Shown in pieces: positions 1-7,121 of a stretch of 10,407 nt of DNA; the first letter of the stretch is position 1, and the number at the start of each line of letters is the position of its first letter. Under the pieces are notes generated by a model. The model ran no database searches, was not told where the DNA came from, and saw nothing but the letters and a program-made list of their open reading frames with translations. The position numbers and the translations under genes were made by a program. The DNA comes from Pseudomonadota bacterium (GTDB lineage: Bacteria; Pseudomonadota; Gammaproteobacteria; Burkholderiales; Gallionellaceae), in contig JAJZSA010000076.1 of assembly GCA_021822115.1 (NCBI GenBank), forward strand, positions 1 to 10,407, in the 5' to 3' direction.

Positions 1-765
1 ATGCTGCTCCGTCCACGGCGCATGGTCGCGACTGTGGAACAGGTTCACGTTGCCGATGAACTGGTACACGAACGGCGTGGCCGGTGCGGCGTACACCTCG
101 TCCGGCGTGCCGACCTGTTCGATCACACCCTTGTTCATCACCACCACCCGGTCGGCCACTTCCAGTGCTTCTTCCTGATCGTGGGTAACGAATACGCTGG
201 TGATATGCAGTTCGTCATGCAAGCGGCGTAGCCAGCGGCGCAATTCCTTGCGCACCTGCGCATCCAACGCGCCGAACGGCTCGTCCAGCAACAATATCTT
301 CGGCTCGACGGCGAGCGCGCGCGCCAAAGCGATGCGTTGACGCTGGCCACCGGAGAGCTGTGCCGGATATCGGTCATGCAGCCAGTCCAGCTGCACCAAG
401 CTCAACAACTCATGCACTCGGCGCTTGATCTCGGCCTCGTCCGGGCGATCCTTCTTGGGCTTCACGCGCAGACCGAAGGCGACGTTCTCGAACACCGTCA
501 TGTGGCGGAACAGTGCGTAGTGCTGGAACACGAAGCCGACATTGCGTTCGCGCGCATCGCGCTGCTCAACATCTTCGCCGTTGAACAGCAGATTGCCTGA
601 ATCGGCAAGTTCCATGCCGCCGATGATGCGCAGCAGCGTGGTCTTGCCACAGCCTGACGGCCCCAGCAGCGCCAGCAACTCGCCGCTGTTCACCTCCAGA
701 TTGATGTTATCCAGTGCCTTGTAGGTGCCGAATTGCTTGTTCAGGTTTTGGATACTTATGCTCAT
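1..765 (-). CDS. cysA: Sulfate/thiosulfate ABC transporter ATPase CysA (3' end cut by window edge)
   Basis: This is the cytoplasmic ATP-hydrolysing subunit that powers sulfate and thiosulfate import through CysT and CysW. The 255 visible codons carry a full ABC ATPase core: Walker A GPSGCGKT at residues 35-42, Q-loop Gln81, signature LSGGQR at 137-142, Walker B ILLLDE at 157-162 and the switch His195 in THDQEEA. The reading frame is open to the window edge, so the C-terminal regulatory part (family members are about 340-365 residues) lies outside. The family-typical RIIAGLE after Walker A reads RIIGGME here, a mild variation that should not affect catalysis. The ATG directly abuts the cysW stop (TAAATG), with GGAG about 10 bases upstream inside cysW, so translation is probably coupled. 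Assignment as CysA rather than another importer ATPase rests on its sequence and on the cysT-cysW genes immediately upstream. Confidence 0.95.
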   Translation of the reverse strand, partial: MSISIQNLNKQFGTYKALDNINLEVNSGELLALLGPSGCGKTTLLRIIGGMELADSGNLLFNGEDVEQRDARERNVGFVFQHYALFRHMTVFENVAFGLRVKPKKDRPDEAEIKRRVHELLSLVQLDWLHDRYPAQLSGGQRQRIALARALAVEPKILLLDEPFGALDAQVRKELRRWLRRLHDELHITSVFVTHDQEEALEVADRVVVMNKGVIEQVGTPDEVYAAPATPFVYQFIGNVNLFHSRDHAPWTEQH

Positions 766-1626
766 TTAGTGTGCTCCATGCAAAGGTTCGCCCGACCGTT
801 TGGCCTGCCATTCCACCAGTGACTTGATGCCCAGTGTCACCAGTGCCAGCAAGGCCAGCAGCGAGGCCACGGCGAATGCCGCGACAAAGTTGTATTCGTT
901 ATAGGTGATCTCGACATGCAAGGGCATGGTGGTGGTCATGCCGCGGATGTGGCCGGACACCACCGACACCGCGCCGAACTCGCCCATCGCCCGCGCATTG
1001 CACAGGATCACGCCGTACAGCAGACCCCACTTGATGTTAGGCAAGGTCACGCGCCAGAATGTCTGCCAACCGGTGGCACCGAGCGACACCGCGGCCTCCT
1101 CCTCTTCCTTGCCCTGCGCCTGCATCAGCGGGATCAGTTCGCGCGCGATGAACGGGAAAGTGACGAAGATGGTCGCCAGCACGATGCCCGGCACCGCAAA
1201 GATCAGCTTGATGTCGTGTGCCTGCAACCACGGCCCGAGCCAGCCCTGCGCACCGAACAGCAGCACATAGATCAACCCGGACACCACCGGGCTCACCGCG
1301 AACGGCAGATCGATGAAAGTGATCAGCAGGCTCTTGCCCTTGAACTCGAACTTGGCGATGGCCCACGACGCCGCGATGCCGAACACCAGATTGGCCGGCA
1401 CCGCGATGGCCGCAACCAGCAGCGTGAGCTTCACCGCCGACAGCGCATCCGGCTCTATCAGCGCTTTCCAGTACAAGTCCCAGCCCTTGCTCAGAGCCTC
1501 GACGAACACCGCGATCAGCGGCAGGCCAAGAAACAGGAACAGATAACCCAGCGCGATGCCGATCAACAGCAGGGTGACGCCTTTGGATTCACGGGTGGAT
1601 ATTCTTCTTTGTTGTGTAGCCATCAT
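766..1626 (-). CDS. cysW: Sulfate/thiosulfate ABC transporter permease CysW
   Basis: This inner-membrane permease pairs with CysT to form the sulfate/thiosulfate channel. The 286-residue product matches the usual CysW length and has several hydrophobic segments, the first at about residues 17-44 and the last at about 246-270. The cytoplasmic EAA loop that docks onto CysA runs from Glu177 (EAAVSLGA) to the LP at 195-196. The following segment ([18 protein letters not shown]) is typical of CysW. The start is a double ATG. The upstream ATG at 1626 overlaps the cysT stop in an ATGA arrangement and lies 4 bases from a GAGGAG ribosome site. The second ATG at 1623 lies 7 bases away, a better spacing, so the true protein may be one residue shorter. 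Overlap with cysT and zero gap to cysA indicate tight translational coupling. Confidence 0.96.
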   Translation of the reverse strand: MMATQQRRISTRESKGVTLLLIGIALGYLFLFLGLPLIAVFVEALSKGWDLYWKALIEPDALSAVKLTLLVAAIAVPANLVFGIAASWAIAKFEFKGKSLLITFIDLPFAVSPVVSGLIYVLLFGAQGWLGPWLQAHDIKLIFAVPGIVLATIFVTFPFIARELIPLMQAQGKEEEEAAVSLGATGWQTFWRVTLPNIKWGLLYGVILCNARAMGEFGAVSVVSGHIRGMTTTMPLHVEITYNEYNFVAAFAVASLLALLALVTLGIKSLVEWQAKRSGEPLHGAH

Positions 1627-2453
1627 CTTGCTCCTCTACGTGAACTCCACCACTGCAAACCGTTGATCGCCAGCAGCAAGGCGAACGAGATCAGCAGCAT
1701 CGCCAGTGCGATGGCCGTCGCCCCGGCGTAGTCGTATTGCTCCAGCTTGGCGATGATCAGCAACGGCGTGATCTCGGATATGTAAGGCATGTTGCCCGCA
1801 ATGAAGATCACCGAACCGTACTCGCCGATGGCGCGTGCGAAGGCCAGCGAGAAACCAGTCAGCAAAGCGGGCGCAACGGCCGGAAAGATCACGCGGCGGA
1901 ATACGTCCCAGCGCCCCGCGCCCAGACTGGCCGCAGCCTCTTCCACTTCCGCCTCCACATCTTCAAGTACCGGTTGCACCGTGCGCACCACAAACGGCAG
2001 ACCGATGAAGGTCAGCGCGACCACGATGCCGAGCGGCGTGTAAGCCACCTTGATGCCCAGTTCGGCAAAATACTGGCCGAGCCAACCGTTCGGTGCATAC
2101 AGCGTGGCCAGCACGATACCGGCCACGGCGGTGGGCAACGCGAACGGCAGATCGACCAGCGCATCGACGATGCGCTTGCCGGGAAAGCGGTAACGCACCA
2201 GCACCCAGGCCACCACCAGCCCGAAGAAAGCATTCGCCACCGCCGCCGCGAACGAGGCAAGGAAAGTCACCTTGAGCGAAGCCAGTACGCGGTCGCCGGT
2301 GACCACTTCCCAGAACCCGCCCAAGCCCAGGCTTGCCGTATTCACGAACAGCGCCGATAGCGGGATCAGCACGATCAGCGAGAGATAAAGCAGCGTGAAA
2401 CCCAGCGCCAGGTTGAAGCCGGGCAGCACGCTATGGGCTTTGAAACTAGACAT
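1623..2453 (-). CDS. cysT: Sulfate/thiosulfate ABC transporter permease CysT (CysU)
   Basis: This is the second inner-membrane permease of the sulfate/thiosulfate importer. It is 276 residues from this start, almost the same length as E. coli CysT/CysU. It has the family segment [12 protein letters not shown] at 101-112, the EAA loop starting at Glu172 ([12 protein letters not shown]) and [15 protein letters not shown] at 208-221. Hydrophobic segments lie at about 13-38, 62-87, 104-120, 141-157, 196-220 and 245-265. The frame is open further upstream to 2507. I chose ATG 2453 because it is preceded by AGGA at 7 bases, begins with the family N-terminus ([10 protein letters not shown]), and the longer form would start upstream of the proposed -10 box at 2483-2488. 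The gene heads a cysT-cysW-cysA operon and has its own promoter, separate from cysP. Confidence 0.96.
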   Translation of the reverse strand: MSSFKAHSVLPGFNLALGFTLLYLSLIVLIPLSALFVNTASLGLGGFWEVVTGDRVLASLKVTFLASFAAAVANAFFGLVVAWVLVRYRFPGKRIVDALVDLPFALPTAVAGIVLATLYAPNGWLGQYFAELGIKVAYTPLGIVVALTFIGLPFVVRTVQPVLEDVEAEVEEAAASLGAGRWDVFRRVIFPAVAPALLTGFSLAFARAIGEYGSVIFIAGNMPYISEITPLLIIAKLEQYDYAGATAIALAMLLISFALLLAINGLQWWSSRRGAR

Positions 2454-2482
2454 CACATATTCCTGATTTTGGATAAAGGCGC

Positions 2483-2549
2483 AGTCTATCGACGCCCCCT
2501 CATCCACAAAAACAATTAAAACTGATTTGAATAGCTGAAAATGGAATAT
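2483..2549 (-). promoter_or_regulatory. cysTWA promoter with shared sulfur-regulon activator element
   Basis: Read on the minus strand, a 25-bp element at 2549-2525 (ATATTC, 8 bases, GCTATTCAAAT) is followed after 13 bases by a poor -35 TTTTGT (2511-2506), a 17-bp spacer and a -10 TAGACT (2488-2483). Transcription would start near 2476, about 23 bases before the cysT ATG. AATTG lies just upstream of the -35. The same order and exact spacing occur upstream of sbp and cysP, which is the main support. A weak -35 with a conserved upstream element fits a promoter needing an activator. CysB, the LysR-type cysteine-regulon activator of proteobacteria, is the obvious candidate by context, but no regulator gene is in the window. 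Confidence 0.7.
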
Positions 2550-2555
2550 AGGTGG

Positions 2556-2578
2556 GCACTGCCGTTATCCGGCCGTGC
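2556..2578 (-). other. GC-rich hairpin between cysP and cysT
   Basis: On the minus strand GCAC-G-GCCG, loop GATAA, CGGC-A-GTGC forms an 8-bp stem with one internal mismatch, starting 12 bases after the cysP stop codon. There is no T-tract after it, so it is not a standard intrinsic terminator. It could protect the 3' end of the cysP message or weakly attenuate read-through into cysT. It sits immediately before the cysT promoter element. Confidence 0.35.
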
Positions 2579-2590
2579 GCCGCCGCAATC

Positions 2591-3595
2591 TCATCGCTTG
2601 TTGTAGAACTGATCGAACACGCCGCCGTCGTTGAAGTGCTCGACCTGGGCCTGGTTCAGGCTGCCGAATACTTCCGACACAGGGAACAGCTTCAGCTTGG
2701 GCAAGGTTTTGGCATATTTCTTCGCCACTTTCGCATCGCGCGGACGCAGCCCCAGTTGTGCGCCGATCTCTTGCGCCTGCGGCGAATACAGATATTGCAG
2801 ATAGGCTTCGGCCACCTTGCGCGTGCCGCGCTTGTCCACCACGCTGTCCACCACGCTTACCGGCAGGTCGGCGGCAACGCTGATTGCGGGATACACGAGG
2901 TCGAACTTGTCCGCGCCGTATTCGTTCTGGATCAGGCCCACTTCGTTCTCGAAAGTCACCAGCGCATCGCCGATCTCACGTTGCACGAAGGTGGTGGTCG
3001 CACCGCGTCCGCCGGTCTCCAGGATAGGCACGTTGGCAAAGATACCGCTCACCAGTTCACGCGCCTGCTGCGGTGTGCCGCCCTGCTTGATGACCGAGCC
3101 CCATGCGGCGAGGTAGGCATAGCGACCGTTACCCGATGTTTTGGGATTGGCGATGATGACCGCCACGCCGGGCTTGGCCAGGTCGCGCCAGTCCTTGATG
3201 CCCTTGGGGTTGCCCTTGCGAACCAGAATCACTGAGGTGGAAGTGAAGGGCGCGCTTTCGTTCGGCAGGCGCGTGGCCCAGTCCGTATGGATGAGCCCCT
3301 TGGCGGCGATCTTGTCGATGTCGATGGACTGATTCATGGTCACCACATCCGCCTCCAGCCCGTCCGCCACCGCGCGTGCCTGCTTGCTGGAGCCGCCGTG
3401 CGACTGGTTGACGGTCAGCTCGTCGCCGCTCTGTTTCTTCCAGTGTTCGACGAACAGCGGGTTGTATTGTTTGTAGAATTCGCGCGACACGTCGTAAGAC
3501 GCATTCAGTATCTGCACTTCTCCGGCGTGGGCGCCCAATGCGAGGGCAGTCGAGAAGGCCAGCGCTGCGGCAGCCTGATGCAGGGTCTTGTTCAT
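2591..3595 (-). CDS. cysP: Periplasmic thiosulfate/sulfate-binding protein, CysP-like
   Basis: This is the periplasmic receptor that delivers an oxyanion to CysTWA. The 334-residue precursor has a clear signal peptide (residues 1-24, ending GAHA before GEVQ). The family motifs are SHGGSSKQ at 65-72 and NPKTSGNGRY at 150-159. Compared with the six sulfate-contacting residues known for Salmonella Sbp, Ser45, Ser130 and Gly131 are kept (Ser69, Ser154, Gly155), but Gly132 is Asn156, Ala173 is Gly196 in TGGRGATTTF, and Trp192 is Phe215 in TFENE. As I recall it, E. coli CysP carries the same three changes, so I prefer a CysP-type (thiosulfate-capable) receptor over plain Sbp. Start ATG 3595 has GGAG at 6 bases and begins the signal peptide. 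The frame open to 3703 would add an implausible leader crossing the promoter. It lies just upstream of cysTWA but has its own promoter. Confidence 0.9.
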   Translation of the reverse strand: MNKTLHQAAAALAFSTALALGAHAGEVQILNASYDVSREFYKQYNPLFVEHWKKQSGDELTVNQSHGGSSKQARAVADGLEADVVTMNQSIDIDKIAAKGLIHTDWATRLPNESAPFTSTSVILVRKGNPKGIKDWRDLAKPGVAVIIANPKTSGNGRYAYLAAWGSVIKQGGTPQQARELVSGIFANVPILETGGRGATTTFVQREIGDALVTFENEVGLIQNEYGADKFDLVYPAISVAADLPVSVVDSVVDKRGTRKVAEAYLQYLYSPQAQEIGAQLGLRPRDAKVAKKYAKTLPKLKLFPVSEVFGSLNQAQVEHFNDGGVFDQFYNKR

Positions 3596-3648
3596 TGCTA
3601 TCTCCAAGTTCGTTTCGACAGCCCGCCATACCGTGCTGCCATGTCGTG

Positions 3649-3715
3649 AATCTAGCTGACGCGAAGCAAAACAAGAAAGAATAAGAACAGCTTTGCTTAT
3701 CAATTATTGGAATAA
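3649..3715 (-). promoter_or_regulatory. cysP promoter with variant of the shared activator element
   Basis: On the minus strand the element at 3715-3691 reads TTATTC, 8 bases, GATAAGCAAAG, a weaker match to the cysT and sbp copies (TATTC, G, TA and CAAA conserved). After 13 bases come -35 TTCTTG (3677-3672), a 17-bp spacer and -10 TAGATT (3654-3649), at exactly the same offsets as in the other two promoters. The start of transcription would be near 3642, giving a leader of about 47 bases with GGAG before the ATG. The first bases of the element overlap the T-tract of the terminator of the preceding EAL gene. Confidence 0.62.
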
Positions 3716-3741
3716 AAAACAGGGGCAGTCGCCTGCCCCTG
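3711..3741 (-). terminator. Intrinsic terminator after the EAL-domain gene
   Basis: On the minus strand CAGGGGCAG, loop GCGA, CTGCCCCTG forms a perfect 9-bp GC-rich stem (3741-3733 with 3728-3720). It is followed at once by TTTTTTATT (3719-3711), a textbook Rho-independent terminator. It begins 35 bases after the EAL gene stop and separates the sbp-porin-EAL transcript from cysP. Confidence 0.92.
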
Positions 3742-3776
3742 CTGAAGCCGGGACTTGCACCCGGGGAGGAGAGAAA

Positions 3777-4610
3777 TCATGTGAACTGTTGCGCGGGCAG
3801 ACCTGCCGGCTTCCGCGATGTGGCAAAAGCAGGCCGTCCCAACTGGAAGCCTTGCATCAGCCCGGCTCCAGACTGACGCGCGAGCTGCAATTGCCCGGCG
3901 GTCTCTATGCCCGTTATGCCGACGCATATCCCCGTATCGTTCAGTTGGCCAACCAGGCCGATCAAGGCGGTCGCGGCTACAGAAGAACATTCGGCAGCGC
4001 GGATCGTTGCGCCTTCCAGCTTGACGATGTCCGGATTCATCATAATCACCTGTTCCGTTGTCGTTATGCCGATGCCATCCATCGCGATGCGATAGCCCAT
4101 TTCGCGGTAGTTCCGAATGGCTTGGCTCATCGCGCCATCTGCTATCCCATCAACGCCATTTAACTCGATGACGACCCGCGAGGGCGGCACAGAGTAGTAA
4201 TGCAGGATGCGCTCGAATGTGCGGCCATGGTGGTCGACGCGGGCGAGCAATCTCGGATGAACCTTGAGGAAGAGCAGTTCGTCCTCGGCGGCGTGGCGCA
4301 TATGGTTCAGCAAATGGACGGTACGCACCAGCCGGTCGAACTGGACCAGTCTGCTGGCATGCTCCGCAGCAGCAAAAGCCTCCACGGGGGCCAGCGCGAC
4401 GTGTTCGCCCAGGCCGGTACGCAACAGGGCTTCATGCCCGACGATTCTGCCATCCGTACGGAATACCGGCTGGAATGCGCTGGCCAGTTGTAACCCCATG
4501 AAATGGCACACTAGCCCCTGCTGTCCGGTGTCGGCCAGGCGGTACTCGCTTGGCGGCAGGGACAGATGCTTGCTCAACAGCAGGTTCAGGTAATGGTATC
4601 GGTGTGCCAT
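3777..4610 (-). CDS. Degenerate stand-alone EAL-domain protein
   Basis: The protein is 277 residues with one EAL domain from about residue 42 to 262, a 40-residue leader of unknown nature, no signal peptide, no membrane segment and no GGDEF domain, so it is probably cytoplasmic. EAL domains hydrolyse c-di-GMP using two metal ions. Here the EAL motif itself (Glu60-Ala-Leu-Leu-Arg), Glu149, Asp178, Lys197 and Gln253 (QGF) are present. The metal-binding Asn is Lys116 (LKVHP), the second Asp of DDFG is Gly179 (MDGIG), the loop-6 Glu of the ExxE pair is Gly152, and the AEGVE Glu is Thr233 (ITGIE). Loss of these residues predicts no hydrolysis, leaving a c-di-GMP sensor or protein-interaction role. 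ATG 4610 lies 16 bases after the porin stop with only a weak ribosome site. Met38 (4499) is an alternative that would start right at the domain. It is likely co-transcribed with the porin and ends at the strong terminator. The biological target is unknown. Confidence 0.88.
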   Translation of the reverse strand: MAHRYHYLNLLLSKHLSLPPSEYRLADTGQQGLVCHFMGLQLASAFQPVFRTDGRIVGHEALLRTGLGEHVALAPVEAFAAAEHASRLVQFDRLVRTVHLLNHMRHAAEDELLFLKVHPRLLARVDHHGRTFERILHYYSVPPSRVVIELNGVDGIADGAMSQAIRNYREMGYRIAMDGIGITTTEQVIMMNPDIVKLEGATIRAAECSSVAATALIGLVGQLNDTGICVGITGIETAGQLQLARQSGAGLMQGFQLGRPAFATSRKPAGLPAQQFT

Positions 4611-4626
4611 GGTCGCGCCCGCTTGC

Positions 4627-5655
4627 TCAGAACGAGTGGATCAGACCCGCGCCGAACACCGACTTGGTGTCGCCCGCCGCGCCGATGCCGCTGCTGTTCA
4701 GGTCGTAGTTGATCGCCGCATCGTTCTTCAGCGTGGTGTAGGCGGCGAACAGTTCGGTGCGCTTGGAGAAGTCGTGACCATAGCGCAGCGCAAGCTGGGT
4801 GGCGCCGCTGTTGGCGGCGGCGGTCTTGCCCGCCTTGGCGAAGCTCAGCGCGAACTTGTCCGCGCCCAGCTTGTATTGCCCGACCAGTTCCAGATTGTTC
4901 TGGCTGTAGCTGGCAGTGGCGGAGGTGTTCACCTTGAAGTTCTCGAAGGTGGCACCGACCCAGGCATCGCCCAGATTGTACTTGCCGACCAGGCGCAAGC
5001 CGCTGTCCGTCGTGCCGGCGGTCGTTGCATCCGGGCGGCGTTCGTAGGCGGCTGCGGCATACAGCGCATCCTGATCGAAAGTCAGCGCCAGGGTCAGGTC
5101 GCTCTTGTTGGTGGTGGCGGTCTTGGCTTCGTCCGGTGCAAAAGAAATCGAGCCTTGCACGCCGTCGGCCTTGGGCGACCAGTATTGCACTTGGTTCTTC
5201 AAACGCGTGTTGAAGTTCTTGGATGCACCGGCGCGGCCGATCAGGTTCAGCGCGGTGAAGGAAGTGGTATTGCCGAACAGCTCGACCTTGTTGTGCGCGG
5301 ACTTGAACGGCGTATCCCAAATGCCCAAGATCACTTTGCCGAAATCTCCCTCCAGTCCCACGCCGCTGTTGCGTGTGCCATTGCCCAGACCGTTACTGCC
5401 GCTGCCGTCGGCATCCACCTGCACTTCGAATTGATAGATCGCCTTCAGGCCGCCACCCACGTCTTCGCTGCCCTTGACGCCGAAACGCGAGGCATTGGAA
5501 TTGATACGCAGCTTGCTGACGGCGCCCGTCGCGTTGCTGCTGATGGCGTCGGCAGTCAAATAGGCGACGCCGTATACGTTGACGTTGGCATTGTCGGCCA
5601 GTGCCGGGGTGGCGAATGCTGTGGCAATAGCGAGTGCGATGAGTTTCTGTTGCAT
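4627..5655 (-). CDS. Outer-membrane porin, Gram-negative Porin_4 family
   Basis: This is a trimeric-type beta-barrel porin of the kind common in Betaproteobacteria. The 342-residue precursor starts with a signal peptide (residues 1-20, ending PALA before DNANVNVYG). The first strand NVYGVAYL and the segments RFGVKGSEDVGGGLKAIYQFE and RNSGVGLEGDFGKVILGIWDTPF are the usual family landmarks. The chain ends in Phe (FGAGLIHSF), the terminal strand signal used by the Bam assembly machine. ATG 5655 has AAGGAG at 9 bases. The frame open to 5859 overlaps sbp and is Arg/Pro-rich with no family similarity, so it was not used. The gene lies between the sulfate-binding protein gene and the EAL gene with no recognisable promoter of the shared sulfur type. 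That placement suggests it admits sulfate or another sulfur-containing anion, but selectivity cannot be read from the sequence. Confidence 0.93.
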   Translation of the reverse strand: MQQKLIALAIATAFATPALADNANVNVYGVAYLTADAISSNATGAVSKLRINSNASRFGVKGSEDVGGGLKAIYQFEVQVDADGSGSNGLGNGTRNSGVGLEGDFGKVILGIWDTPFKSAHNKVELFGNTTSFTALNLIGRAGASKNFNTRLKNQVQYWSPKADGVQGSISFAPDEAKTATTNKSDLTLALTFDQDALYAAAAYERRPDATTAGTTDSGLRLVGKYNLGDAWVGATFENFKVNTSATASYSQNNLELVGQYKLGADKFALSFAKAGKTAAANSGATQLALRYGHDFSKRTELFAAYTTLKNDAAINYDLNSSGIGAAGDTKSVFGAGLIHSF

Positions 5656-5694
5656 GTCGTATGACTCCTTTTCGTTAGTAAACAGTGTCCCCCG

Positions 5695-5766
5695 GGCAGG
5701 CTTTGCCTGCCTATGCATAAGGGGTATCGGGTGATGGCCACCCGCCCATTGCGCGGGACGGGTGGC
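5695..5766 (-). other. Two GC-rich hairpins in the sbp-porin gap
   Basis: In the 118-bp gap on the minus strand, GCCACCCG pairs with CGGGTGGC (5766-5759 with 5744-5737), extendable by three pairs past a bulge. A second stem, GGCAGGC with GCCTGCC around a 3-base loop, spans 5711-5695. Neither is followed by a T-tract, so they are poor terminators. Hairpins after a binding-protein gene often stabilise its message and reduce expression of the next gene, which would fit high sbp and lower porin output. That role is inferred. Confidence 0.4.
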
Positions 5767-5773
5767 TTGGGGA

Positions 5774-6784
5774 TTACTTTCTGGTGTAGATCCGGTCGAA
5801 CACGCCGCCGTCGGCGAAATGTTCCTTCTGCGCCTTGGTCCAGCCGCCGAACGCCTCATCGATGGTGATGAGCTTCACCTTGGGGAACTGCCTGGCATAT
5901 TTCTTCGCGATCCCGGCATCGGTCGGACGGTAATAGTTCTTCGCTGCGATCTCCTGCGCGACCGGCGAATAGAGATATTCCAGATAAGCGGTCGCCACCT
6001 CACGTGTTCCGTGCTTGTCGACATTCTTGTCCACCAGTGTCACCGGCGGTTCCGCCAGGATGCTCAGGCTGGGCACGACGATATCGAACTTGTCAGGCCC
6101 CAGCGAAGTGGTAGCGAGGAAGGCTTCGTTCTCCCAGGAGAGAAACACATCGCCGATGCCGCGTTCGGTGAAGGTGGTCAGTGAACCGCGCGCGCCGGAA
6201 TCCAGCACGGGCACGTTCTCGAACAGCTTCTTGACGAATGCCTGTGCCTTCGCGTGGTCGCCTTTGTTCTGCTGCAACGCATAACCGTAGGCCGCCAGGT
6301 AATTCCAGCGCGCACCGCCAGAAGTCTTGGGGTTGGGTGTCACCACCGAAATGCCCGGCCGGACCAGATCGCCCCAGTCCTTGATGTGCTTCGGATTGCC
6401 CTTGCGCACCAGGAATACGACGGTGGAGGTGTATGGCGCGCTGTTTAGCTTCAGCCGTTTCTGCCAATCGTTGGGAATCAGGCCGGCCTTGCTGTGAAGA
6501 GCGTCGATGTCTGCCGCCAGTGCCAGAGTCGCCACGTCGGCTTCCAGCCCGTCGATGATGGCGCGCGCTTGTTTGCCGGAGCCGCCGTGGGATTGCTTCA
6601 CGGTGACATCATCACCGGCCTTCTGTTTCCAGTATTTTGCGAATGCCGCGTTGTATTCCTGATACAGCTCGCGCGTCGGATCGTACGAAACGTTCAGCAG
6701 GTTAATCTCGGCAGCATATGCAACGCCGCCCGGCAGCGCGAGCGCCGATGCCAGCAACGTGGCAGCTAGAAAAGAAAGTTTCAT
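5774..6784 (-). CDS. sbp: Periplasmic sulfate-binding protein Sbp
   Basis: This is a high-affinity periplasmic sulfate receptor for the CysTWA importer. The 336-residue precursor has a signal peptide (about residues 1-24, LPGGVAYA before AEIN). It resembles E. coli Sbp closely along its whole length, for example [12 protein letters not shown] at 29-40, SHGGSGKQ at 65-72, [15 protein letters not shown] at 151-165, AKNYYRP at 281-287 and [15 protein letters not shown] at 310-324. All six residues that hold sulfate in the Salmonella protein are present: Ser69, Ser155, Gly156, Gly157, Ala198 and Trp217. ATG 6784 has AAAGGAG at 6 bases. The gene is separated from cysTWA by the porin, EAL and cysP genes, and has its own promoter. 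It leads a probable sbp-porin-EAL transcript. Confidence 0.96.
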   Translation of the reverse strand: MKLSFLAATLLASALALPGGVAYAAEINLLNVSYDPTRELYQEYNAAFAKYWKQKAGDDVTVKQSHGGSGKQARAIIDGLEADVATLALAADIDALHSKAGLIPNDWQKRLKLNSAPYTSTVVFLVRKGNPKHIKDWGDLVRPGISVVTPNPKTSGGARWNYLAAYGYALQQNKGDHAKAQAFVKKLFENVPVLDSGARGSLTTFTERGIGDVFLSWENEAFLATTSLGPDKFDIVVPSLSILAEPPVTLVDKNVDKHGTREVATAYLEYLYSPVAQEIAAKNYYRPTDAGIAKKYARQFPKVKLITIDEAFGGWTKAQKEHFADGGVFDRIYTRK

Positions 6785-6831
6785 GAATGGCTCCTTTGGA
6801 AATGGTCAATCGCAAATCCGCGATGGAACGC

Positions 6832-6898
6832 ATCCTAGGGAACCACTTGCCGCAACAGAACCAATTTATTCGAATTTGGATAGCAGGATTATGAATAT
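6832..6898 (-). promoter_or_regulatory. sbp promoter with shared sulfur-regulon activator element
   Basis: On the minus strand the 25-bp element at 6898-6874 reads ATATTC, 8 bases, GCTATCCAAAT, matching the cysT copy at 18 of 25 positions. AATTG lies 8-12 bases beyond it, as in cysT. The -35 is TTCTGT (6860-6855), the spacer is 17 bp and the -10 is TAGGAT (6837-6832). Transcription would begin near 6825, about 40 bases before the ATG. The spacing is identical to that at cysT and cysP. A CysB-type activator is the likely binder by context. Confidence 0.7.
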
Positions 6899-7121
6899 CC
6901 CATTTTCTTGACTTAAAGATAATCTGGAATGACTGGAAGTCTGTCTCAAGCGGACATCTCGATAGTCCACCATGGACTTCCGCTTCGGCCGAGAAGCCGA
7001 CTTCCACCCAGCGCTGCGCAACTTCGCTGAGCCGGAGCCTGGCTCATCTGCAATACAGACGACGCGGCGCGAAGGGAGCGGCGTTACAAAGAAAGTATGA
7101 CTAATGCGAAGCGGATGATGG
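6899..7121. other. Gene-poor spacer between sbp promoter and the ATPase gene
   Basis: I find no convincing gene here. Short open frames on the minus strand cross the sbp promoter and resemble no family I know. The stretch holds several small inverted repeats: TGAGCC/GGCTCA around a 7-base loop (7028-7046), AGTCC/GGACT around CCATGG (6964-6978), GGAAGTC at 6935-6941 repeated inverted at 6975-6981, and CGGC/GCCG at 6987-7000. None has a T-tract, so no terminator for the upstream ATPase gene can be named with confidence. The clustering of repeats could mark a degraded mobile or interspersed repeat. Confidence 0.4.

Noticed and set aside
2454..2507. 18-residue N-terminal extension of CysT
   Set aside because: The extension would start upstream of the proposed -10 box, lacks family similarity, and the internal ATG has a well-placed ribosome site.
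3596..3703. 36-residue N-terminal extension of the CysP-like protein
   Set aside because: It would bury the signal peptide and run through the promoter; ATG 3595 has GGAG at the right distance.
3742..3776. CCGGG/CCCGG hairpin between the EAL stop and the terminator
   Set aside because: A 5-bp stem with a 7-base loop is weak and the adjacent 9-bp hairpin with T-tract explains termination.
4609..5664. Plus-strand open frame (351 codons) opposite the porin
   Set aside because: It is antisense to a porin with signal peptide and terminal Phe, with low-complexity Gly/Val/Arg composition.
5656..5773. Copy of the shared sulfur promoter element before the porin
   Set aside because: I looked for TATTC, CAAA and TAG at the shared spacing and found none; ATAGGC near 5710 has no matching upstream elements.
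5656..5859. 68-residue N-terminal extension of the porin
   Set aside because: It overlaps the sbp 3' end, is Arg/Pro-rich, and would block export; ATG 5655 begins a clean signal peptide.
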